Positions 36,251 through 45,530 are shown, counted from the stretch's first letter. The stretch is 64,000 bases of DNA from Alkalibacterium olivapovliticus (GCF_003003275.1 NZ_PVTO01000008.1:48724-112723), one strand, 5' to 3'. Translations and numbers: made by a program. The notes: generated from the sequence alone by a model not told the origin.

Positions 36251-36590
36251 TTTATCTTAAGTGTAGTGTGTTCTGTTGTCTTTTTATATAAATCCGTGTA
36301 TATCGATTTGTGTTGTGACAAAATAGAGGTTACTCTATTAACGTCGTACTGTCAAGTCAATTTTCAGATTAGATATTTAACTATCCAAGAATATCAGTAA
36401 TTATCCAAAGAGCTAACTCGATGCTAACTGCTTTATAGACTGATATGAAAAGGCTGAGAGCACCTCCACCATATACCGAACAATAAGACTGCATAGCTTT
36501 AACCATCTTACTCATCCTATTGTCCAGTGAGATTAACAATATGGATATCCCGCTAATAGTCTGAATGAGCCGGTAATTTTAAATTTTGTA

Positions 36591-36635
36591 TTGACATCCA
36601 TTAAAAAACAGTGTATTTTTATCTTTGTCGACAAA
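36591..36635 (+). promoter_or_regulatory. Sigma-A-like promoter with palindromic operator
   Basis: TTGACA (36591-36596), 17-base spacer, TATTTT (36614-36619). A perfect palindrome TTTGTCGACAAA (36624-36635) covers the expected start of transcription and is a likely repressor site, perhaps for one of the XRE proteins. Confidence 0.6.
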
Positions 36636-36698
36636 TTACACTATGATAAGAAGTACTGTATACTTTACATACTCCAAAACACACTTTTAGATAAAACG

Positions 36699-36766
36699 CG
36701 ACTGCGATAAGACTACCTTTCCCTCATCAAATGCTGAGGGGATCTTTCTTATTGCAGTCGTTTTTT
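36699..36766 (+). terminator. Strong terminator between promoter and recombinase operon
   Basis: CGACTGCGATAAGA (36699-36712) pairs with TCTTATTGCAGTCG (36747-36760), enclosing a CCCTC/GAGGG hairpin, followed by six T residues. It lies 90 bases before the small gene. Confidence 0.8.
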
Positions 36767-36853
36767 GTATGGTCTTACTCATTCTATACAAATGACATGC
36801 ATACACTCTAGAGAAATTTTATAAGCAAGTCTCGTAATACGGAGGAAACAACG

Positions 36854-37021
36854 ATGTCAAACAAGCAAACTACTATCCAAATATTGGATAGAACTTTTAC
36901 AGGTGAAGAGAAATTAGATGGAATACTACTTGCCCTTGCAGAATACGTAATTGACAAATCAATTGGTAATTCATATGATTTACCTATGGCAAGTGCTACT
37001 TCGAAAGAGGTGGCCAAATAA
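36854..37021 (+). CDS. Small protein (55 aa) translationally coupled to the recombinase
   Basis: A 55-residue frame starting MSNKQTTIQILDRTFTGEEK, with GGAGG at good spacing, whose stop overlaps the recombinase start (TAATG). The overlap and ribosome site support a real gene. Its short, charged character suits an accessory or directionality protein, but I recognise no family. Near its end, ATGGCAAGTGCTACTT (36986-37001) matches the outer end of the att arm in copy 2 with one mismatch. Confidence 0.65.
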   Translation: MSNKQTTIQILDRTFTGEEKLDGILLALAEYVIDKSIGNSYDLPMASATSKEVAK

Positions 37022-38520
37022 TGAAAGCAGCATTATATGCACGAGTTAGTACACATAGGGAAGAACAAAAGAACAGCTTGCATAATCAAGATTTGATTGC
37101 ACAAAAATTAGCTACTGATATGGGGATGACTATAGAAAGGAAATATATTGAAAGCGTGAGTGGAAGAGTTTTAAAAAATAGAAAAGCTATCCAAGAATTG
37201 TTGAAAGATGCAAGAAACGGTGTTTTTGAAGTGCTTATTGTCAAGTCTGTATCTCGCTTGAGTAGAGATTTAGTTAAAAGCAAAGAAATTGCTAATCAAC
37301 TTGAGCGTTTAGGAGTCAGATTGATTATGCCAGAAGACCATTATGATTCAGACGATAGTGACAATACTTTTAATTTTAATCTAATGGCTTTATTTGCTGA
37401 ACATGAGTCTGTTAAGATGTCTGAGAAGATAAAGCTAGGCATTAGAGCAAGTGCACGAGAGGGAAATTTTACTGGTTCTGTAGCTCCATTTGGATATCGG
37501 CTCATTGAAAAATCCAAACGATTGGAAATAGATGAAGAGACTGGTCCTTTTGTACAAGAGATATTTAATCTATACTTGTACAATGGTTGGGGGATGAGTA
37601 AGATAGGGAATTATCTGATGGAAAATAACATTAAAGCCCCTGGGGGAGGAAATCGATGGCATCAGAACACAGTAAGTGGAATTCTTAAAAACCCCCACTA
37701 TACTGGTATGCTGGTCCAACACAGAACTAGTACATCAAAATTCCTAGCCGAGTCTGAATCTTATAGATTGAGAAACAGTGTGGAAGAGAACAATCAAGTG
37801 AGCATTGAAAATGCTCATCCTCCACTTATTAGCCATAAACAATTTCAAGAAGTACAAAATTTAATAGAATCTAAGAAACAGAATAGAAGCAATGGGAAAG
37901 AAAGTTTGTTTGCTCATATTGCCTTCTGTGCTGACTGTGGTATAGGCATGAACTATAAAGCTGATCGACGAAAAAAGGGTGCTTACGTGTGTGGTGGGTA
38001 TGTTAAACACACCAAAAAGTTTTGCTCTTCTCATATTATTGAAGAAGCAAAATTGATTGAGACAATTAGCCAAGATGTATCTTCGATGGTTGAGGGACAG
38101 CATAATAGGAATGCCTTCTATGACCTTGCAAAGATGAAGGCATCTGCTCTGCAAACCACTATAAATCAGCAAATAACCATTCTTGATAAAGAATATAAAT
38201 CATTAGACGATGACTTTGAGTATTATGTCTCTCTTCATAAAAAGGATCTTTGTACTGATGTTCAACTACTGAACAAAAACACTGATATACAAACACAACA
38301 ATCAGAAATACTAGAACGAAAGATGGAGCTTGAAAGAGAAAAAGAACAGAAAAAAGACATGGAAGCGAACATCCATGCCTTTGAACGAATTATCGACCGC
38401 TTTTTGAAACTTGATATACGTGATAAGGATATCCTGAAGAGTGTACTCCGACAGCTCATAGATAAAATCCTTGTATATGAAAATCAAGAAATCGTAATTC
38501 ACTATAAATTTTTACCATAA
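37021..38520 (+). CDS. Large serine recombinase (integrase)
   Basis: A 499-residue site-specific recombinase. The N-terminal catalytic domain (1-150) has Ser10 in MKAALYARVSTHREEQK and the SVSRLSRDLVK and MALFAEHESVKMSEKIKLG helices. The recombinase domain (about 160-265) includes APFGYRLIEK and GILKNPHYTGMLVQHR. A zinc ribbon follows (FCADCGIGM to KKFCSSH, about 300-340), then a coiled coil (about 365-460) that controls integration versus excision. Its stop lies only 68 bases from the predicted crossover in rlmD. It is coupled to the small upstream gene. Confidence 0.95.
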   Translation: MKAALYARVSTHREEQKNSLHNQDLIAQKLATDMGMTIERKYIESVSGRVLKNRKAIQELLKDARNGVFEVLIVKSVSRLSRDLVKSKEIANQLERLGVRLIMPEDHYDSDDSDNTFNFNLMALFAEHESVKMSEKIKLGIRASAREGNFTGSVAPFGYRLIEKSKRLEIDEETGPFVQEIFNLYLYNGWGMSKIGNYLMENNIKAPGGGNRWHQNTVSGILKNPHYTGMLVQHRTSTSKFLAESESYRLRNSVEENNQVSIENAHPPLISHKQFQEVQNLIESKKQNRSNGKESLFAHIAFCADCGIGMNYKADRRKKGAYVCGGYVKHTKKFCSSHIIEEAKLIETISQDVSSMVEGQHNRNAFYDLAKMKASALQTTINQQITILDKEYKSLDDDFEYYVSLHKKDLCTDVQLLNKNTDIQTQQSEILERKMELEREKEQKKDMEANIHAFERIIDRFLKLDIRDKDILKSVLRQLIDKILVYENQEIVIHYKFLP

Positions 38521-38531
38521 GAGTTTAAGTC

Positions 38532-38561
38532 AAGGTATAGCTCTAACCAGCTGTACCTTTT
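38532..38561 (+). terminator. Terminator of the recombinase overlapping the rlmD end
   Basis: AAGGTA (38532-38537) and TACCTT (38554-38559) with inner AGCT pairs, followed by a short T run. It overlaps the last codons of rlmD, so it is element-borne sequence that now forms the rlmD 3' end. Confidence 0.5.
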
Positions 38562-39934
38562 AAAACAAGTTCTACTATCGTCTCCACATGACTAGTCTGC
38601 GGGAACATATCCACTGGCTGAACTGTTTTGACAGTATAGCCACCTTCAACAAGCAAAGCCAGATCACGTGCTAGGGTTGACGGGTTACAACTGACGTAAA
38701 CCATTTTCTTCGGCTGCATCTTGATAACTGCATCGATGAATTGTCCTTCCAGTCCTTTTCGAGGAGGATCAACAACTAGTAAGTCAGCTTCGCGGCCTTC
38801 TTTGCTCCAGTCCAGCATAACATCTTCAGCTGCCCCTACTTGATAAGTCACGTTTTCAATCCCATTAAGTTCTGCATTACGTCTCGCATCTAAAACTGCC
38901 GGTTCGATCAATTCAATTCCGTAAACCTGCTTCGCTTTTTCAGCTAATGCCAGCGTAATTGTACCGATACCACAGTAGGCATCAATGACCGTTTCTTCTC
39001 CAGTGAGTTCAGCGAAATCCAAAACTTTGCTGTAAAGGATTTCTGCCTGTGCCGTATTGACCTGGAAGAATGAGCGATGAGATATTTCAAATGTGTGGTT
39101 CAGCAATTTGTCCTGGTATTTGTCTTCTCCATGAAGGACGATCACTTCCTGACCTAAGATTACATTTGTCTTTTTAGGGTTCACATTCTGGATGATACTG
39201 ACCACTTCAGGAAGTGCCTCCAAGATATCTGGAACAATTTTGCTGTGTGGGAACAGTTTAGGTGTACGAGTCACAAGGGTGATCATCATTTCTCCCGTAT
39301 GATAGCCGCGACGTACAAGTATGTGACGCAGGTTTCCTGTGTTATCTTTTTCATTATAAGGCTTCACACTATATTTACGCATAATGTCACGAACGGCGAC
39401 AACTGCTTTATCGATTTCCGGATCCTGGATTTTAAAATCTTCCATAGGAATCAGGTCGTGGCTGTTCTTTCTAAATACGCCTGTTTCCAGTTTATCTTTG
39501 ATTTTACGGACAGGAATCTGGGCTTTATTACGGTACCCAAACGGATTGTCCATACCGATAACGTCATTAACTTTTACATCCGGTAATTTTCCGATTTTTG
39601 TCAATACATTTTCAACCTGATTTTTTTTGAATGTCAATTGTGCTTCATATGTTAAATGTTGCAGTGGCATAGTGCCTGTTTGAGCGTATGCTCTGTCCGT
39701 CACTTCAACACGATCTGGACTTTCTTTTATTATTTTAATTAGTTTAGCTACACCAAAGTTTTTTCCTACTTTGATGACTTTAAATTCCACTGTTTCGTTA
39801 ATAAGAGCTCCCTCAATAAATAGTGGATACCCTCCTAGTTTTACTATACCTAATCCTTCGTGAGTTAAATCAATGATTTCTCCTTCGAGTACATCATTTT
39901 TAGCTACTGGTGCAGTTTGTTTATTATTCGTCAT
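38543..39934 (-). CDS. rlmD: 23S rRNA (uracil-C5)-methyltransferase, RumA/RlmD family
   Basis: A 463-residue AdoMet-dependent enzyme methylating uracil C5 in 23S rRNA. The N-terminal TRAM domain includes GEIIDLTHEGLGIVKLGGYPL. The AdoMet site is VIDAYCGIGTITLALA, and the catalytic cysteine is in KMVYVSCNPSTLARDL. The terminal MFPQTSHVE is the normal family ending, but the 12 residues after it (TIVELVLKGTAG) appear to be supplied by the inserted element. The native tail seems to be ESVTLLVK, found 17 kb away at 21.3 kb. The start at 39934 has GAGGAG upstream. The enzyme should stay active since the core is intact. Confidence 0.93.
   Translation of the reverse strand: MTNNKQTAPVAKNDVLEGEIIDLTHEGLGIVKLGGYPLFIEGALINETVEFKVIKVGKNFGVAKLIKIIKESPDRVEVTDRAYAQTGTMPLQHLTYEAQLTFKKNQVENVLTKIGKLPDVKVNDVIGMDNPFGYRNKAQIPVRKIKDKLETGVFRKNSHDLIPMEDFKIQDPEIDKAVVAVRDIMRKYSVKPYNEKDNTGNLRHILVRRGYHTGEMMITLVTRTPKLFPHSKIVPDILEALPEVVSIIQNVNPKKTNVILGQEVIVLHGEDKYQDKLLNHTFEISHRSFFQVNTAQAEILYSKVLDFAELTGEETVIDAYCGIGTITLALAEKAKQVYGIELIEPAVLDARRNAELNGIENVTYQVGAAEDVMLDWSKEGREADLLVVDPPRKGLEGQFIDAVIKMQPKKMVYVSCNPSTLARDLALLVEGGYTVKTVQPVDMFPQTSHVETIVELVLKGTAG
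38563..38595 (-). other. Right att site in rlmD
   Basis: On the minus strand CATGTGGAGA (38590-38581) is shared with left copy 1. It is followed by CGATAGTAGAAC, which is the inverted counterpart of the arm in the left copies (GTACGTACTATC). The CA of the His codon at 38590-38589 is the predicted crossover. Confidence 0.65.
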
Positions 39935-39984
39935 TATTTGTCTCCTCAATTTGTCTATCTCTTTTCAGTATACACTGCCTATTA

Positions 39985-40013
39985 AGAAAGCGCACAGACA
40001 AATACTGTGCGCT
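39985..40013 (-). terminator. Terminator between dagK and rlmD
   Basis: AGCGCACAG (39989-39997) pairs with CTGTGCGCT (40005-40013); the minus-strand hairpin is followed by TTTCTTAAT. rlmD therefore probably has its own promoter or is transcribed by readthrough. Confidence 0.7.
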
Positions 40014-40023
40014 GACTTTCGAA

Positions 40024-41031
40024 TCAGTCGTCCTCTAATTGAGAAACGCCCTGAATAAATTCACTTTCTTTTTCAACTGTTACAGCATCACGGCTGTCAA
40101 TGGCCAGATGCATACGATTCAGATCAGCTACGATATCCATGTGCTGCTGATGCATGATGAATTCTGCCGGAGCATCTCCGCCATACTCTCCATCTATGTT
40201 AATCATCAGCTGCTTATCATTGAGCGTTTCTGCCACTACATTTGATGTTTTAGTGTAAATGATTTTGGAATGATTGACGTGTTTTCCGTCATTTATAATC
40301 AGCGTCAACAATCTCAGAATTTCTGCAATATTAGTTGTCTTCACGATGATCAGTGTGAATTTTCCGTCTCCAAGCATTTTGTCCGGCGCAATATTCTCGA
40401 AACCTCCAACTGAATTTGTTAAAGCGACAAATATCAAAGAGGCATTGCCTTCATAAACGCCACCGTCATAGGTCACTTTGACAGGGACTTTTCCAATTTG
40501 CGGTAATAACTCTGCCCCCTTAACAAAATAAGCTAATGAACCAAAGATCGATTTCATATTGGCAGGCACATCATACGTTACTTCTGTTAGAAAGCCTGCC
40601 GCTCCTATATTCATAAAGTAGCGTTCATTGAATGCAGTTTTCATTTTACCGATATCCATTTTGACAGATTGATGAGCATGAATCAGTTCTGATGCCCGGA
40701 CAAAATCGTTCCGCGGAATTTTTAAAGCGCGCGCAAAATCGTTGGTGGTTCCTGCCGGGATGATGGCCAGTTTAGGTCTGTGTTGATGTGGTGCAATCCC
40801 ATTTACGACTTCATTTATTGTTCCATCTCCACCTGCTGCTACAATCAAGTCAAAGCCGTCAAGTGTACAGCGGTCTGCTTCCAGCTGAGCGCTTAAGGGA
40901 GAGGGCGTTGTACAGAATGCACTTGTTTCGTAACCAGCTCTTTCGTAGACATTTAAAATATCCGGGATGGCTCTTTTGAGTGTTTCTCTTCCAGAAGTCG
41001 GGTTATAGATTATCCTAGCTCTTTGTCTCAT
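40024..41031 (-). CDS. dagK: Diacylglycerol kinase, DgkB/YegS type
   Basis: A 335-residue soluble lipid kinase that recycles diacylglycerol, released during lipoteichoic acid synthesis, to phosphatidic acid. It starts RARIIYNPTSGRETLK. The nucleotide-binding GGDGT lies in VAAGGDGTINEVVNG, followed by IIPAGTTNDFARAL. The C-terminal beta-sandwich includes VALTNSVGGFENIAPDK and MLGDGKFTL. It lies 28 bases after gatB in the same orientation, an arrangement conserved in Bacillota. Confidence 0.93.
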   Translation of the reverse strand: MRQRARIIYNPTSGRETLKRAIPDILNVYERAGYETSAFCTTPSPLSAQLEADRCTLDGFDLIVAAGGDGTINEVVNGIAPHQHRPKLAIIPAGTTNDFARALKIPRNDFVRASELIHAHQSVKMDIGKMKTAFNERYFMNIGAAGFLTEVTYDVPANMKSIFGSLAYFVKGAELLPQIGKVPVKVTYDGGVYEGNASLIFVALTNSVGGFENIAPDKMLGDGKFTLIIVKTTNIAEILRLLTLIINDGKHVNHSKIIYTKTSNVVAETLNDKQLMINIDGEYGGDAPAEFIMHQQHMDIVADLNRMHLAIDSRDAVTVEKESEFIQGVSQLEDD

Positions 41032-41059
41032 GTACTCGCCCCCTCTCCTTTAGTTATAC

Positions 41060-42493
41060 TTATCTTTTATCAAGCTCTTCTTTTAACAGTTTATTAACTA
41101 TTCCCGGATTAGCCTGACCTCTAGTCTGTTTCATTACTTGACCGACAAGGAATCCTAGTGCGCGGTCTTTTCCGTTTTTATAATCTTCGATCGACTGTTC
41201 ATTTTTATCTAGCGTGTCCGTTATCAATGGCAGAAGTTTGGATGGATCACTTAATTGAACCAGTCCTTTTTCTTCAACAAATACTTTAACGTCATCGCTG
41301 CCCTTAGTGACCAGCTCTTTAAAGACTTTTTTTGCAATTTTAGAAGATATCGTGCCGTCAGCAATCAGATTGATCATCTCAGCTAATGATTTAGGTGTTA
41401 AAGCTGTCTCAGAAAGCTCGACTTGTTCACTATTCACGTAAGCTGATACTTCACCCATCAGCCAGTTTGATGCCTGTTTAGGATCGGCGCCGTATTCGAC
41501 TGTTTCCTGGAAAAAGTCGGACATTTCAACTGTAGCGGTTAAAACAACCGCATCATATTCTGGAATGCCATATTCTTTAACATAACGAGCCTGACGTTCT
41601 TTAGGCATTTCAGGAAGAGACGCTCTTACTTTACTAATCCATTCTTCACTGATTTCCAGATTAGGAATATCTGGTTCAGGGAAGTAACGGTAGTCACTTG
41701 AGCCTTCCTTCGTACGCATAAGAAGTGTTCCACCGGTAGTCTCATCATATCGTCTTGTTTCCTGCTGTAGTTCCCCACCGGCATTCAACACTTTTTCCTG
41801 ACGGTTGATTTCGTATTCCAGACCTTTTTTAACATAGGAGAATGAATTCAGATTCTTGATTTCAGCTTTTGTTCCAAATTCTTCCTGCCCGAATGGACGA
41901 AGAGAGATATTGGCATCACAACGCATTGATCCTTCCTGCATTTTCACATCTGATACCTTGGTGAACTGTATAAGCTGCTTAATAGTTTCCAGATAAGCGT
42001 GCGCTTCTTCTGGTGAACGCATATCTGCTTCAGATACGATTTCAATAAGAGGTGTTCCCTGACGGTTTAAATCGACATAAGAAGCGCCATCTTCTCCATG
42101 CATATTTTTACCGGCATCTTCTTCTAAATGCACACGTTCAATACGGATTCTCTTTGCTTCCCCGTTGACTTCGATATCTATCCATCCATCATATCCAATC
42201 GGCTGATCGAATTGAGAAATCTGATAAGCTTTCGGGTTGTCCGGGTAAAAATAGTTTTTACGGTCGAATTTAGTATGAGTCGCGATTTTACAGTTCAAAG
42301 CCAATGCAGCTTTCATTCCAAATTCAATGGCCCGTTTGTTGACGACTGGTAAGACACCAGGGTGTCCCCAATCGATTACATTGGTATTCGTGTTCGGTTC
42401 GGCACCAAAGTGAGCCGGAGATGGTGAAAACATTTTTGAATCAGTCTTCAACTCAACGTGTACTTCTAATCCTATAACGGTTTCCAAATTCAT
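41060..42493 (-). CDS. gatB: Asp/Glu-tRNA amidotransferase subunit B
   Basis: A 477-residue subunit of the GatCAB complex that makes Gln-tRNA(Gln) and Asn-tRNA(Asn) by transamidation. Landmarks are the opening [20 protein letters not shown], the tRNA-binding [51 protein letters not shown] and [12 protein letters not shown]. The YqeY-like tail ends [15 protein letters not shown]. It follows gatA by three bases. Confidence 0.97.
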   Translation of the reverse strand: MNLETVIGLEVHVELKTDSKMFSPSPAHFGAEPNTNTNVIDWGHPGVLPVVNKRAIEFGMKAALALNCKIATHTKFDRKNYFYPDNPKAYQISQFDQPIGYDGWIDIEVNGEAKRIRIERVHLEEDAGKNMHGEDGASYVDLNRQGTPLIEIVSEADMRSPEEAHAYLETIKQLIQFTKVSDVKMQEGSMRCDANISLRPFGQEEFGTKAEIKNLNSFSYVKKGLEYEINRQEKVLNAGGELQQETRRYDETTGGTLLMRTKEGSSDYRYFPEPDIPNLEISEEWISKVRASLPEMPKERQARYVKEYGIPEYDAVVLTATVEMSDFFQETVEYGADPKQASNWLMGEVSAYVNSEQVELSETALTPKSLAEMINLIADGTISSKIAKKVFKELVTKGSDDVKVFVEEKGLVQLSDPSKLLPLITDTLDKNEQSIEDYKNGKDRALGFLVGQVMKQTRGQANPGIVNKLLKEELDKR

Positions 42494-42496
42494 GTC

Positions 42497-43963
42497 TTAT
42501 GCCCCTCCCTTAAGTGATGGTTTTCTCGACAGATGATCCGTTTCTTTTTCAAATGCATAAGCTACACGGTACATCATCTGTTCATCGAAATGCTTTCCAA
42601 TAATCTGCATGCCAACCGGCATATCGTTTGAGAAACCACACGGAACGGATAATGAAGGTACACCAGCCAGGTTCACAGGAACCGTTAAAATATCTGACAT
42701 ATACATCGCCAGTGGGTCGTCGATCTTGCCACCAATATCAAAAGCAGTTGTCGTTGTCGTCGGCGCGACCAGAACGTCGACTTCTTTAAATACTTTGTCA
42801 AAATCATTTCTAATTAGTGTACGTGCCTGTGCCGCTTTCTTGAAGTGAGCATCATAAAAACCTGAACTCAATGAGAATGTGCCCAGCATAATACGTCGTT
42901 TAACTTCCAGTCCAAATCCTTCTGATCGGGATTTAACATAAATATCTTCCAGTGATTCAACGTTTTCAGAACGATAGCCGTAACGAATCCCGTCAAAACG
43001 CTGAAGATTACTTGAGGCTTCAGAAGAGGCAATAATGTAGTAAGCGGGTATCCCATATTTTGAATGCGGAAGGCTCACTTCAACAATTTCTGCACCCATC
43101 TTTTCATACAAGTCCAGTGCTTCACGCACAGCTTTGATGACGCCGTCTTCTTTCGCATCTTCATTATAATACTCTTTTGGAACACCGATGCGTAAGCCTT
43201 TTACGCCTTTATCAATGCCTTCAGTAAAGTCAGTTGTCTCACCGTGGTAAGACGTTGAATCTTTTGAATCATAACCGCTGATCGCGTTTAATACTAATGC
43301 GTTATCTTTAACTGTACGTGTAAAAGGCCCGATCTGATCCAAACTTGAACCAAACGCAATCAGTCCATAACGGGATACTCGACCATATGTAGGTTTAACA
43401 CCTACCAAGCCAGTGAAAGCTGCTGGTTCACGTACAGATCCACCAGTATCAGACCCTAGTGAAACCGGAACTTGTCCTGCAGCAACTGCCGCAGCAGAAC
43501 CACCAGATGATCCTCCAGGTACTTTATTCAGATCCCATGGATTTCGAGTCAATTTATAAGCAGAGTTCTCAGTGGATCCTCCCATGGCAAACTCATCCAT
43601 GTTCAGTTTGCCAATCGTTATCATCCCAACTGCTTTTAGTTTTTCAACAACCGTTGCATCATAAACAGGTACAAAGTCTTCCAGCATTTTAGAAGCAGCG
43701 GTTGTAACAACATCTTTAGTTAAGATGTTGTCTTTTATTCCAATAGGAAGCCCACTCAAAATATTGTCCGGATCGATTCCTTTTTCATCTGTTTCCCTGG
43801 CTGCTTTTAGTGCATCTTCTTTATTCAGACCAAGGAAAGCACCGACTGATTCATCTGTTTCTTCAATGCGCTTATATGACGCTTCAACTAGATCAACAGC
43901 CGTCACTTCTTTGTTTACTAATTTCTCGTGCAGTTCTTCTAAAGTATAATCAAGAAAATTCAT
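42497..43963 (-). CDS. gatA: Asp/Glu-tRNA amidotransferase subunit A (amidase)
   Basis: A 488-residue amidase-signature subunit that releases ammonia from glutamine for GatB. The catalytic triad sits in [10 protein letters not shown] (Lys), [15 protein letters not shown] (cis-Ser) and [16 protein letters not shown] (nucleophile Ser). Length and motifs are normal. Its ATG overlaps the gatC stop by one base (TGATG), coupling the two. Confidence 0.97.
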   Translation of the reverse strand: MNFLDYTLEELHEKLVNKEVTAVDLVEASYKRIEETDESVGAFLGLNKEDALKAARETDEKGIDPDNILSGLPIGIKDNILTKDVVTTAASKMLEDFVPVYDATVVEKLKAVGMITIGKLNMDEFAMGGSTENSAYKLTRNPWDLNKVPGGSSGGSAAAVAAGQVPVSLGSDTGGSVREPAAFTGLVGVKPTYGRVSRYGLIAFGSSLDQIGPFTRTVKDNALVLNAISGYDSKDSTSYHGETTDFTEGIDKGVKGLRIGVPKEYYNEDAKEDGVIKAVREALDLYEKMGAEIVEVSLPHSKYGIPAYYIIASSEASSNLQRFDGIRYGYRSENVESLEDIYVKSRSEGFGLEVKRRIMLGTFSLSSGFYDAHFKKAAQARTLIRNDFDKVFKEVDVLVAPTTTTTAFDIGGKIDDPLAMYMSDILTVPVNLAGVPSLSVPCGFSNDMPVGMQIIGKHFDEQMMYRVAYAFEKETDHLSRKPSLKGGA

Positions 43964-44268
43964 CAGGCTTCGCTCCCTCCATTATCAAACATTGCAGGGA
44001 CTTCAATATATCCGTCTTTGCGTGTTTTGACATTTTTAAATAGTGCTTCTTTATCTGTACCTTCTTCAGCCTTATCTTCACGCCATACATTATGGTGAGA
44101 AATACCATGATAGGTTCCTTCTACCCCTTCGGTATCCAGCTCTTCAAGCTGCTCTACCATGTCGATAATTGAATCCATTTCTGTTGTAAACGTTTGAATA
44201 TCCTCTTCTTTTATCTCCAGTTTAGCTAATTTTGCTACTTGCTTGACTGTTTCTTCGTTAATCGCCAT
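43963..44268 (-). CDS. gatC: Asp/Glu-tRNA amidotransferase subunit C
   Basis: A 101-residue linker subunit that wraps GatA and GatB. It begins [21 protein letters not shown] and contains [25 protein letters not shown], the family signature. First gene of gatC-gatA-gatB. AAAGGAAG lies before its ATG. Confidence 0.95.
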   Translation of the reverse strand: MAINEETVKQVAKLAKLEIKEEDIQTFTTEMDSIIDMVEQLEELDTEGVEGTYHGISHHNVWREDKAEEGTDKEALFKNVKTRKDGYIEVPAMFDNGGSEA

Positions 44269-44299
44269 CTTATTCTTCCTTTCTTATGCGCACTTGTTT

Positions 44300-45508
44300 T
44301 TAATTAAAGATATAGACTTCATAGTCCTCTTCACCGCTGTCTCTGTAAAGGAATGACTCCATGCCATTCAAGGATTCAAGTCTGATTTCAACCGGTACAT
44401 CTGCAGGAAGAAAATTCGTCGCTGCTTCATTAATGAATTGTGTAAAGGCGATAATTTCACCTTTTCCATAGAATTGGGTCATAATGTCGATCTGTAAATG
44501 AACAAGCTGCTCTTCAACATAATGAGCCACACCCGTGATCCCGCTTACGTTAGGAAAGAATCCCTCTACTTCAGACCGGAAGTTGGCAAAATTATTACCC
44601 TCAGCGCTCTGCATATTTTCCAAAGGAAAGACAATACGGTTTTCGTTGACAGACGTCCAGTTAGATATCGATGTATTACCATTCTCGCTGATCCCTTCAG
44701 CAATATAAGTACCCGCTGCCAGGTTATCTTGTCTCGACTGTTCAAACAAGGCCACCATGATTGGAACGTCTTCGAGTCCGCTGATTTCTCTCATTTGAGA
44801 GATAATCTCATCACTCATTCTCTTGCCTTCCTGTAGCAGTTCATCTGTTGGAATTTCCTGCTCGAGCGTTGGACCAAACTGGTATTCAGGGTAATAGTCT
44901 ACAGAATTCAAAGCAAGACCGATACTCACTCCGGATAATTCAAGTCCATCTTCTGTCTGAACATAAAAATTGTGTTCAAGAATCGAACTCAAGTAATTCG
45001 GATTACGTTCATTTGGATCAGTACTGCCTGTCGCCTCAGGGTTAAGACCCCGATCAACTGTTTCTTCTGTTTCTTCAGAATCCTCAGATTGCTCGTCATT
45101 TTCAGGTTCCTGACGTCTTAACCAGCTGGTCACTAAGTCAGATGGAATATACTGACCTTCCTGAAAAAAATGGGTATCTGTCGGGAAATATCTTTGGGAC
45201 AGACGCATCAAGTCATTTTCAAAGGTTTTAATATTTATATTGGAATTAAGATTTTTAGTGATCCCTCTAGACTGACTGGGTGCATAGGTTCCATCCTCAT
45301 TAATGACAGGACGGTAGTACCCTGAGTCGATCTGTACTTCTACAATAGACGTTTCATCTTCAGTCTCGTCATTTTCCTGGCCTTCTTCCACCTGATCCAA
45401 GTCCTCTTGAGCAGGCTGATCAGGATCGACTGGATCCGGGAAAAAACCACATGCTGAGAGAAACAAAGCACTGGTCAACAGTAGGCTGTATAGCTTATTC
45501 TTTCTCAC
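44300..45508 (-). CDS. camS: CamS family lipoprotein
   Basis: A 402-residue lipoprotein of the CamS/YerH family, known as the precursor of the cAM373-type sex pheromone released from its signal peptide in enterococci and staphylococci. The signal peptide RKNKLYSLLLTSALFLSAC has the lipobox LSAC. A negatively charged linker follows (about 25-60), then the globular domain with SRGITKNLNSNINIKTFEN and a final IEVRLESL-like strand (EIRLESLNGMESFLYR). It lies between ligA and gatC as in other Bacillota. Whether its signal peptide is a pheromone here is unknown. Confidence 0.9.
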   Translation of the reverse strand: MRKNKLYSLLLTSALFLSACGFFPDPVDPDQPAQEDLDQVEEGQENDETEDETSIVEVQIDSGYYRPVINEDGTYAPSQSRGITKNLNSNINIKTFENDLMRLSQRYFPTDTHFFQEGQYIPSDLVTSWLRRQEPENDEQSEDSEETEETVDRGLNPEATGSTDPNERNPNYLSSILEHNFYVQTEDGLELSGVSIGLALNSVDYYPEYQFGPTLEQEIPTDELLQEGKRMSDEIISQMREISGLEDVPIMVALFEQSRQDNLAAGTYIAEGISENGNTSISNWTSVNENRIVFPLENMQSAEGNNFANFRSEVEGFFPNVSGITGVAHYVEEQLVHLQIDIMTQFYGKGEIIAFTQFINEAATNFLPADVPVEIRLESLNGMESFLYRDSGEEDYEVYIFN

Positions 45509-45530
45509 TCGCTGCCACTCTCATTTCTTT

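Larger units (their letters stand above)
36152..36853. other. 702-bp divergent control region
   Basis: Minus-strand side: an attenuator before the XRE gene. Plus-strand side: a sigma-A-like promoter, a 12-base palindrome and a strong terminator before the small gene and recombinase. No other reading frame is convincing. Confidence 0.6.
21342..38589. mobile_element. 17.2-kb integrative element(s) in the 3' end of rlmD
   Basis: The right end lies in the last codons of rlmD next to a large serine recombinase. The left end lies at an RlmD-like C-terminal fragment followed by a terminator. Inside are two single-gene units, a type I restriction-modification system, small unknown genes, an Abi-like gene, a resolvase, a replication initiator with regulators and a recombinase. 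No capsid, tail, portal, relaxase or secretion gene is seen, so it is neither a complete prophage nor a conjugative element. Two further att-like sites inside (22.6 and 23.75 kb) indicate tandem accretion. Boundaries are inferred from the predicted crossover dinucleotides. Confidence 0.75.

Noticed and set aside
21342..38589. Island as a prophage or filamentous phage
   Set aside because: No capsid, portal, tail, lysis, Zot or coat-protein gene is present; the initiator and recombinase alone do not make a phage.
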